DNA of 13,647 bases, taken from NCBI GenBank assembly GCA_015057205.1, contig SVEW01000062.1, positions 1-13,647 of the forward strand, read 5' to 3'. This document shows, in pieces, positions 7,640-13,647 of the stretch. The DNA is from Lachnospiraceae bacterium (GTDB lineage Bacteria > Bacillota > Clostridia > Lachnospirales > Lachnospiraceae). Position 1 is the stretch's first letter. Each line of letters starts with the position of its first letter. The notes beneath the pieces were generated by a model. The model worked only from the letters and a program-made list of their open reading frames with translations. It did no database searches and was not told the origin of the DNA. The translations under genes and the position numbers were made by a program.

Positions 7640-8809
7640 CTATCGCACCTCATCAAATAACTTCGCAAGAATAGGGCTTACTCCTAAATATTCCATGGCC
7701 TCGCGGTATCCTGCTTTGGCCCGCTCTCCCACTGCGATTTGTGCTTTTCCCTTAACGGCACGAATCAGAATATTCTTTGGCGTATGCTCCATGTCTATAA
7801 ACTCAAGAAGCTGCACCTGATAACCCTGTTCTTTCAAAATCTCCGCCCTCATGGCGTCCGTAAACAGCGCCGCGCTTCGCTCCTGAATAATTCCATAGGA
7901 AAAAAGTCCGGACAAAGCGTTATCTTTTTTCCCCTTCTTCATCTGCTGGTTCAGTTCGTGTTGGCAACACGGTACTGACAGAATAATCCGCGCTCCCCAA
8001 CTCACTGCCTTATAAAGCGCATAATCCGTTGCTGTATCGCATGCGTGCAGCGTCACCACCATATCCACATGGTCAACGTCCTTGTAATCCGCAATATCTC
8101 CTACCAGGAAATTCAGTTTATCATAGCCATAGCTGTCTCTCAATTTATTACAATGGGCAATGACGTCTTCTTTCAAATCCAGTCCAATCATGCGGACGTC
8201 ATATCCCTTTTTTTCGTGTAAATAGTAATACATGGCAAACGTAAGATACGATTTCCCACATCCAAAATCTATAATCACCGCTTCTCGCTCCTTCGGCAGA
8301 CGGTCTTCCACATCCCGCACGAATTCCAGAAAGCGATTAATCTGTTTAAACTTATCTGTCTTTGATGCCACAATTTGTCCCTGGGACGTAATAACACCCA
8401 AATCCACCAAAAATGGCGCCTTTTCCTCCGGCTCAATCACATACCGTTTTTTGCGATTGTGCGAAAGATTTGTCATCGTTCCACCATCTTTTTTCTTTTT
8501 TTGCTTTATGGTAACGGTATTCTTCTTACTTACCAACACTGTAGCGCCCACACTGACAGATTCCAACTGAAGTTGCTTATAGCACTCCATCAACATTACT
8601 ATTTTTTTAATTGCATCTTCTTTCAACAGATTTTCATGGAAAACCTGCTTTTCCGTATAACTGGCAAATTGAAACCACAACTGATTTTGTAGCAGAATCG
8701 GGCGGATGTGAATTTTCTTCACTCCGCCCTTGATTTTCTGATTACTAATGACAATCTGTTGTAATTCCGAATTCACCTGTAATTCTAACAGTTTCCTTAG
8801 TTCTTCCAT
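7640..8809 (-). CDS. SAM-dependent methyltransferase, Methyltransf_32-like
   Basis: A 389-residue class I methyltransferase. The Rossmann core starts at VIIDFGCGKSYLT (178-190, SAM-binding motif I), continues with MIGLDLKED (207-215, acidic residue for the ribose hydroxyls) and FLVGDIAD (234-241). LHACDTATDYAL (254-265) and SVPCCQHE (278-285) follow; together they resemble the HLCG-ATD and CCHH motifs of the TRM13/METTL25-type group (Pfam Methyltransf_32), which includes a tRNA methyltransferase. An N-terminal region of about 120 residues ends in a lysine-rich stretch (QKKKK near 103) that could bind nucleic acid. The substrate is unknown; RNA is a guess from these motifs. The gene lies 14 nt after buk, with AGGAG 4-5 nt before its ATG, and its stop is 2 nt from the next start. 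Its link to butyrate metabolism is probably only shared transcription. Confidence 0.8.
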   Translation of the reverse strand: MEELRKLLELQVNSELQQIVISNQKIKGGVKKIHIRPILLQNQLWFQFASYTEKQVFHENLLKEDAIKKIVMLMECYKQLQLESVSVGATVLVSKKNTVTIKQKKKKDGGTMTNLSHNRKKRYVIEPEEKAPFLVDLGVITSQGQIVASKTDKFKQINRFLEFVRDVEDRLPKEREAVIIDFGCGKSYLTFAMYYYLHEKKGYDVRMIGLDLKEDVIAHCNKLRDSYGYDKLNFLVGDIADYKDVDHVDMVVTLHACDTATDYALYKAVSWGARIILSVPCCQHELNQQMKKGKKDNALSGLFSYGIIQERSAALFTDAMRAEILKEQGYQVQLLEFIDMEHTPKNILIRAVKGKAQIAVGERAKAGYREAMEYLGVSPILAKLFDEVR

Positions 8810-8823
8810 ACTGCTCCTACAAA

Positions 8824-9894
8824 TTATTCGTAAATCTTAGCCTCTTCTTCGCCATTTAATACACGAAGCGCACCCTGTGCCAATGCCAAAAGTTCATCCT
8901 CACCCGGATAAATGCTAACCGGGCAAATAAAGGATACACGTTTCTTAATATCTTCCATCATTCCCTTATCATTAGCAACACCACCGGTAATAAGAATCTG
9001 ATCAACCTTTCCTTCCAACACCGTTGCCATAGCACCGATGTCTTTGCAAATCTGATAAGCAAATGCATCGCGTACCAACTTAGCTTCTTTATCACCGCTA
9101 TTTGCACGTTTTTCAACTTCAATCATATTGTTGGTTCCAAGATATGCAACTACACCACCTGCACCGGTAACCATACGATTTGCCGTTTTTGCATCAACTT
9201 CACCACTGGTTAATACTCTGACCAATCCGCCTGCCGGAAGTCCGCCGGAACGCTCCGGCGCAAAAGCTCCGTCTCCGTCCAACGCATTATATACATCTAC
9301 AACACGACCATGGTTGTGTGCACCTACGGATACACCGCCACCTAAGTGTGCTACGATTAAATTCAACTCTTCATAGTTCTTTCCGCAATCCTTAGCGTAA
9401 CGCTTTGCAATCGCTTTTGCATTCAATGCATGGAAAATACTGCATCTTGGTACCTTCGGATGTCCGGAGATTCTTGCAACATCATCCATTTCATCTACAA
9501 CTACCGGATCAACTATAAATGATGGAATATTGCCACACTGTGCTGCGATATCATGTGCAAGGATACCACCCAGGTTACTAGCATGCTGTCCGGAAACACC
9601 GGCTCTTAAATCCCGAAGCAACGAATCTGTTGTTGCATAGGTACCGGAAACGATTGGCTTCACCAATCCGCCACGACCAACAATAGCATCAAATCCATCC
9701 AATGTTATACCGGCTTCTTTGAGTGTTTCAAGAATTACTTCCTGGCGAAAATCTTTCTGCTCGATAATTGTCGGAAACTTGGATACTTCCTCAGTTTCAT
9801 GATGAATATTCTTTACAAATACTTCTTTCTCGTCCTCATACACACCGATCTTGGTGGATGTAGAACCCGGATTAATGGTTAAAATCTTTTTCAT
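8824..9894 (-). CDS. buk: Butyrate kinase (EC 2.7.2.7)
   Basis: This 356-residue cytoplasmic enzyme converts butyryl phosphate and ADP to butyrate and ATP. It belongs to the acetate kinase/ASKHA fold: INPGSTSTKIGVY (7-19) is the phosphate-binding loop, VAHLGGGVSVGAH (181-193) the second phosphate motif, PERSGGLP (213-220) and TGGVAND (303-309) the adenosine side. Length fits butyrate kinase (about 355) rather than acetate kinase (about 400), and the partner gene ptb lies directly upstream. A branched-chain fatty acid kinase would look much the same, so the preferred acyl chain is inferred. The ATG follows the ptb stop by 2 nt, and its AGGAGG (9902-9907, 7 nt before the ATG) is inside the last codons of ptb, indicating translational coupling. 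Confidence 0.95.
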   Translation of the reverse strand: MKKILTINPGSTSTKIGVYEDEKEVFVKNIHHETEEVSKFPTIIEQKDFRQEVILETLKEAGITLDGFDAIVGRGGLVKPIVSGTYATTDSLLRDLRAGVSGQHASNLGGILAHDIAAQCGNIPSFIVDPVVVDEMDDVARISGHPKVPRCSIFHALNAKAIAKRYAKDCGKNYEELNLIVAHLGGGVSVGAHNHGRVVDVYNALDGDGAFAPERSGGLPAGGLVRVLTSGEVDAKTANRMVTGAGGVVAYLGTNNMIEVEKRANSGDKEAKLVRDAFAYQICKDIGAMATVLEGKVDQILITGGVANDKGMMEDIKKRVSFICPVSIYPGEDELLALAQGALRVLNGEEEAKIYE

Positions 9895-9896
9895 TT

Positions 9897-10817
9897 CTAT
9901 GCCTCCTGTTTCAAACGTTCTGCTACCATTGCTGCAAGTACAATGGAATTCAATTTCGTTTCATAGGAATCAGAACGTGATGTCAGAACAACCGGTGCAG
10001 CCGTTCCTACTAACAGCGCCCCTGTCTCAGAATCTGTAACATGTCCCAATGCCTTATATAATGCATTACCGGTTTCAATATTTGGAACCAAAATAACATC
10101 CGCATCACCAACAATCTTGCGGTCTGTTGTTCCCTTGTGTTCTGCTGCCTCTCTATCGATAGCCAAATCAAATGCTAACGGTCCGTCTACAATACAACCT
10201 GTAATTTGACCTTCTTCATTCATCTTGGTAAGTTCTACTGCATCAACCGTTGCCGGCATCTTCGGATTTAGCACCTCTACCGCTGCAATCGGTGCTACCT
10301 TTGGATTTGGTACACCACAGGCATGTGCTACTACAACGGCATTTTCAAGAATCTGTTTCTTGTCTTCTAACTCCGGATACATATTAAATGCAGCATCCGT
10401 TACAAACAGCAAACGATTCAAGCCTTCTACTTCAAAAACACCCACATGAGATAACAGCTTACCGGTACGCAATCCCACTTCCTTATCAAGTACGCAACGT
10501 AATACAGTCTTGGTATCAATAATACCCTTCATATACATATCTGCCTTCTTGTTATGTACCAATTCTACTGCCTGACGTGCAGCTTCAGCCTTGTCCTTCA
10601 CATCCACAATCTGGAACTCATCCAAATTAATGTCAACTCCCTCGGCTGCTTTGCGAATTTCATCGGCATCACCAAACAAAACTGCATCGGCTATCCCTGC
10701 TTTCTTCGCACCTGCTACTGCTTCCAAAACAGCGGAATCCTGTGCAACTGCAACACTGATTACTTTGGTATCAAGCTTCTTAGCTTCATCCCAAATTCTT
10801 GTAAACTCTTTCTTCAT
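9897..10817 (-). CDS. ptb: Phosphate butyryltransferase (EC 2.3.1.19)
   Basis: A 306-residue enzyme of the phosphate acetyl/butyryltransferase family that exchanges CoA on butyryl-CoA for phosphate, making butyryl phosphate for the kinase encoded next. Family features include the N-terminal VISVAVAQDSAVLEAV segment, MYMKGIIDTKTVLR (94-107), RLLFVTDAAFN (134-144), the DGPLAFDLAID stretch (212-222), and C-terminal GDADVILVPNIETGN followed by VGTAAPVVLTSRSDS. The length matches Ptb (about 300) and is shorter than most Pta enzymes. AAGGAG at 10826-10831 lies 8 nt before the ATG, in the 21-nt gap after glgB. The ptb-buk pair is the classic butyrate kinase route; many gut Lachnospiraceae instead use butyryl-CoA:acetate CoA-transferase, so the pair is a useful metabolic marker here. 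Confidence 0.94.
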   Translation of the reverse strand: MKKEFTRIWDEAKKLDTKVISVAVAQDSAVLEAVAGAKKAGIADAVLFGDADEIRKAAEGVDINLDEFQIVDVKDKAEAARQAVELVHNKKADMYMKGIIDTKTVLRCVLDKEVGLRTGKLLSHVGVFEVEGLNRLLFVTDAAFNMYPELEDKKQILENAVVVAHACGVPNPKVAPIAAVEVLNPKMPATVDAVELTKMNEEGQITGCIVDGPLAFDLAIDREAAEHKGTTDRKIVGDADVILVPNIETGNALYKALGHVTDSETGALLVGTAAPVVLTSRSDSYETKLNSIVLAAMVAERLKQEA

Positions 10818-10838
10818 CCCTTACACTCCTTCTATAAG

Positions 10839-12731
10839 TTAATATTTAAATATAACGGCTTCATATCCCTTTAGCGGATACGCAAAGGAATAGTCTCTTC
10901 CGTCGCACTCACTCTTCACTGCCTCAAAGGAAACTTCCTCTGATTCCACGGTGCCCCCAAACGCTTTCATGGCACTTGACAAAACGCGTGTATATTTCTT
11001 ACCTTTTGGTACACCTACCCGATACTCCGGGCGATCTACCGGCGTAAAATTCAACACAAACAAAAAATTATTCCGTTTCGTCGGACTCTTACGCACAAAA
11101 CTAAAAATGCTTCGCTCATTATCTGAACTATTAATCCATTCAAACCCTTGCCAATCATGGTCGTGGCTGTAAAATGCCGGAAATTTATTATATAACGCCA
11201 ATAATTGCCGCATAAACTCCTGCATCATACGATGTTCCGGTTCATCCAATAAAAACCAGTCTATCTCCCGATACTCGCTCCATTCCCGAAGCTGTGCGAA
11301 ATCCTGTCCCATAAACAACAACTTCTTACCTGGATGTGCGATGAAAAAAGTATACCCGAGCATCAGATTCTTAAACTTGTCATATCCGAGTCCCGGCATC
11401 TTATTTATCATCGAACACTTTAAGTGTACTACTTCATCATGGGATAATACAAGGATAAATTTCTCACTTTCGTTATAACTCATGCCAAAAGTCATCATAT
11501 TATGATTAAACTTACGGAAAAGCGGATCCAATTTCATATATTCCAAAAAATCATGCATCCATCCCATGTTCCACTTATACGTAAAACCCAGTCCGCCTTC
11601 TTCCGGCGCCGCAGTAACCTTCGGCCATGCGGTAGACTCTTCTGCAATCATCATGACCGCCGGATGGCGCTTTTTCATAATACTATTCAAATGTTTGCAA
11701 AACTCAATCGCTTCTAGATTCTTATTATCACCGTATTTATTCGGAACCCATTCGCCATTTTTCTTACCATAATCTAAATATAGCATAGACGCAACTGCAT
11801 CTACACGCAGTCCATCAATGTGAAACTGCTCAACCCAGAACAATGCGCTGGCAATTAAAAAGTTCACAACTTCATTCTTACTATAATCAAAAATCTTGGT
11901 TCCCCAATCCGGATGCTCTCCTTTACGTGGATCCGCATATTCAAACAACGGTTCTCCGTCAAAATCCGCAAGACCATGAGCATCCTTTGGAAAATGTGCC
12001 GGTACCCAGTCAAGAATCACGCCAATCCTTGCTTTATGCAATTCATCTACCAAAAAAGCAAAATCCTCCGGTGTACCATACCGGGATGTTGGTGCATAAT
12101 AACCGGTTACCTGATATCCCCAGGAACCATCATACGGATACTCACAAATTCCCATAAATTCCACATGGGTATACCCCATTTTCTTAACATAGTCAATCAG
12201 CACCGGTGCCAACTCCCGATAAGTGTACAGGCTATCGTCCTCCCATCGCCCTGGATGTTTCATAAATGATCCCGGGTGCACTTCGTAAACAGCCATAGGG
12301 TATTCGAAATCCTGGCGCTTTTTCATTTCCTTCTGCCACTTCTCGTCTTTCCAGGCATAGGAAAGTTCCGGCACAACAATCGATGCCGTTTCCGGCCTTT
12401 TCTGATTATAACGAGCGAATGGATCTGCCTTATACAGCACTTCACCCCTTTTTGTTGTAATGCAGAACTTATACATATCACCGCTCTTAACGCCCGCAAT
12501 GAACAGTTCATAAATACCGCCTTCATTCGGTGTTCCCATATCGTTGGCATTCTCATTCCAACCGTTAAAGGACCCAACCACACTCACTTTCACTGCATGC
12601 GGTGCCCAAACGGCAAAAAAGCAGCCCTCTTCATTGCTGCTTTTTCCCAGGTGCGCACCTAGCTTGTTATATATCTCGTAATGTGTCCCGTTACCGAATA
12701 AATAACTGTCCATTTCTGTAATATGTTCCAT
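10839..12731 (-). CDS. glgB: 1,4-alpha-glucan branching enzyme (EC 2.4.1.18)
   Basis: A 630-residue GH13 enzyme that cuts an alpha-1,4 chain and re-attaches it by an alpha-1,6 bond to build branched glycogen in the cytoplasm. An N-terminal CBM48-like beta domain (about 15-110, with FFAVWAPHAVKVSVVGSFNGW at 38-58) precedes the catalytic barrel. Conserved regions are DWVPAHF (241-247), GLRVDAV (307-313, nucleophile Asp311), MIAEEST (361-367, acid/base Glu364) and LSHDEV (429-434, Asp432); MGQDFAQLREW (474-484) is also typical of GlgB. A C-terminal beta domain follows to 630. The long N1 extension of enterobacterial GlgB is absent. GGAAGG lies 10 nt before the ATG, with GGGAG closer. No other glycogen gene is in view, so glgB is separated from glgC/A/P within this window. 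Confidence 0.96.
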   Translation of the reverse strand: MEHITEMDSYLFGNGTHYEIYNKLGAHLGKSSNEEGCFFAVWAPHAVKVSVVGSFNGWNENANDMGTPNEGGIYELFIAGVKSGDMYKFCITTKRGEVLYKADPFARYNQKRPETASIVVPELSYAWKDEKWQKEMKKRQDFEYPMAVYEVHPGSFMKHPGRWEDDSLYTYRELAPVLIDYVKKMGYTHVEFMGICEYPYDGSWGYQVTGYYAPTSRYGTPEDFAFLVDELHKARIGVILDWVPAHFPKDAHGLADFDGEPLFEYADPRKGEHPDWGTKIFDYSKNEVVNFLIASALFWVEQFHIDGLRVDAVASMLYLDYGKKNGEWVPNKYGDNKNLEAIEFCKHLNSIMKKRHPAVMMIAEESTAWPKVTAAPEEGGLGFTYKWNMGWMHDFLEYMKLDPLFRKFNHNMMTFGMSYNESEKFILVLSHDEVVHLKCSMINKMPGLGYDKFKNLMLGYTFFIAHPGKKLLFMGQDFAQLREWSEYREIDWFLLDEPEHRMMQEFMRQLLALYNKFPAFYSHDHDWQGFEWINSSDNERSIFSFVRKSPTKRNNFLFVLNFTPVDRPEYRVGVPKGKKYTRVLSSAMKAFGGTVESEEVSFEAVKSECDGRDYSFAYPLKGYEAVIFKY

Positions 12732-12749
12732 AGCTCCCGCACCTTCCTA

Positions 12750-13647
12750 TCATTGAAAATCTTTTTCATGGATGATGGTCTTACCATCCTCGGTCTTACG
12801 TTTCATGAAAGCTTTCATGATACCACCTCTGTCTGCTTTTTCCATGGCAGCATCAATCAGTTCCTTCACCTCCGCAACATACGTTGCCCGGTCTACTTTC
12901 TGAATGGTACTGATTCGATTATACAATGCCAAAATCGCAATTTCTTCAATCTCGTATCCGGCTTCATTGGCATAACTTTTTGCAAAATGTACCAATTCGT
13001 CAATTGTGAACACCGGAATGCTAATCTTATAGTCAAACTTCGCCGATAAAGACGCCGACTTCATCAGCGCCTGTCTCAAACCTTCAGCCGTATCTTCCAT
13101 AATCACTGTTAGACCTTCCGTATTTCCTTCCAGTCCCAGTGCCAGGCCTTCCGCTGTTTCTTTAGTTAGTTCGCCCGCTTTCTCAATGATTAAAAATCCC
13201 CCGCTGACCTTCGCCAAAAGGTCAAGTACATTCTTCTTATTCAGTACGTCTGCTTTAATCTTACCGACGCGTTTATTCTTATTTCCACTTTCGTTACGAA
13301 GTGCCTTAATAATTTTTACTGCAAGTTCCGTCTTACCGGAACCGCGTCCGCCTTCTATAAGCAGGTTTCCTTCTGTAGAATTAATCGCCTGCTTCTTATG
13401 CAAAATCATATCCATGGCCTGGCACAACTGCTGTTCCATACCATCCACTTTCAAGAAATACGCAAATAGCTCTTTTTGTTCCGCAGTTAGTGAATCTACC
13501 CTACGAAGCGACTCCTCTTCCACCGGTTCTTTTTGCGACTCGGATTCCTTCACAACCTTCACGGTCTCTTCTTCCGATTTAGCCGCCTCTTCTCTAGCGT
13601 CCTCAACCGTTTTCTCGCCAGACACCATCGGCGCAAAAGGTTCCTCC
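12750..13647 (-). CDS. CbxX/SpoVK-like AAA ATPase, 5' end outside window
   Basis: The frame stays open to the window edge: codons before the first visible Met (13628) read EEPFAP, so this is the C-terminal part of a longer protein. Counting from that Met, residues 1-48 are an acidic, lysine/glutamate-rich linker with little fold. A P-loop GGRGSGKTE lies at 93-101. A Walker B-like strand GGFLIIEKAGEL (143-154) has IEK where AAA proteins have a DE pair. Later segments (LTVIMEDT 173-180; VFTIDELVHFAKSYANEAGY 206-225) follow the order of the CbxX/CfqX/SpoVK AAA group, where a hydrophobic beta strand, an arginine-containing loop and a helical lid occur. ATP binding is likely, hydrolysis doubtful. 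I recall similar proteins in other Lachnospiraceae but no function. It precedes glgB by 18 nt and may share its transcript. Confidence 0.7.
   Translation of the reverse strand, partial: EEPFAPMVSGEKTVEDAREEAAKSEEETVKVVKESESQKEPVEEESLRRVDSLTAEQKELFAYFLKVDGMEQQLCQAMDMILHKKQAINSTEGNLLIEGGRGSGKTELAVKIIKALRNESGNKNKRVGKIKADVLNKKNVLDLLAKVSGGFLIIEKAGELTKETAEGLALGLEGNTEGLTVIMEDTAEGLRQALMKSASLSAKFDYKISIPVFTIDELVHFAKSYANEAGYEIEEIAILALYNRISTIQKVDRATYVAEVKELIDAAMEKADRGGIMKAFMKRKTEDGKTIIHEKDFQ

Noticed and set aside
8824..9894. Acetate kinase instead of butyrate kinase
   Set aside because: The length of 356 residues, the motif context and the adjacent ptb fit butyrate kinase; acetate kinases are about 400 residues and pair with pta.
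12323..12583. Minus-strand 86-codon frame inside glgB
   Set aside because: It is out of frame within the strongly supported branching enzyme and shows no family motif.
13626..13647. GGAGG at 13647-13643 as ribosome site for an ATG at 13628
   Set aside because: The spacing of 14 nt is too long, the frame is open to the edge (EEPFAP before Met), and the first residues are linker-like. A truncated longer gene is the better reading.

Overview
The window carries nine protein-coding genes, all on the minus strand, so they read from high to low coordinates. The gene families, moderate-to-low GC by eye, strong AGGAGG-type ribosome sites and very tight packing point to a motile, anaerobic, butyrate-producing Firmicute of the family Lachnospiraceae. 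The flagellin terminal domains, the FliS-like protein and the long flagellar-locus protein of the DUF6240 type all look like that family. The phosphotransbutyrylase/butyrate kinase pair would fit a Butyrivibrio-like organism, but the genus is inference. I see no mobile element, tRNA, rRNA or CRISPR array.

Upstream block (13647 down to about 5106), in transcription order: (1) an AAA-type ATPase resembling the CbxX/SpoVK group, cut by the window edge, with an intact P-loop but a degenerate Walker B; (2) the glycogen branching enzyme glgB; (3) phosphate butyryltransferase ptb; (4) butyrate kinase buk; (5) a class I SAM-dependent methyltransferase with motifs reminiscent of the Methyltransf_32/TRM13 group; (6) a membrane-anchored extracytoplasmic protein with a probable beta-propeller and a C39-peptidase-like C-terminal domain that appears to lack catalytic Cys and His. 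Gaps are 2 to 21 nt, with no terminator visible between genes, so this is probably one transcript. ptb and buk turn butyryl-CoA into butyrate plus ATP, the terminal energy step of butyrate fermentation. glgB links the block to carbon storage.

Junction (5047-5105): the longest gap after the flagellar operon's 5' side, only 59 nt. It holds a perfect 15-bp hairpin followed by a U tract, and also a candidate sigma-28 (SigD/FliA) promoter whose spacer coincides with the hairpin's 5' arm. The Shine-Dalgarno of the next gene lies in the 3' arm. If the promoter is real, read-through RNA from the upstream block would carry the whole hairpin (termination and a hidden ribosome site). RNA started at the flagellar promoter would lack the 5' arm and leave the site open. 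I regard this as the most interesting structure in the window.

Flagellar block (5046 down to 49): a 968-residue DUF6240-type protein with a FliK-like C-terminal segment, a flagellin with a conserved TLR5-type motif and unusual cysteines, and a FliS-like flagellin chaperone. They are packed with 15 and 12 nt gaps and closed by a strong hairpin terminator at 4-44. No stretch above 300 nt lacks a gene; the non-coding remainder is short linkers holding ribosome sites.
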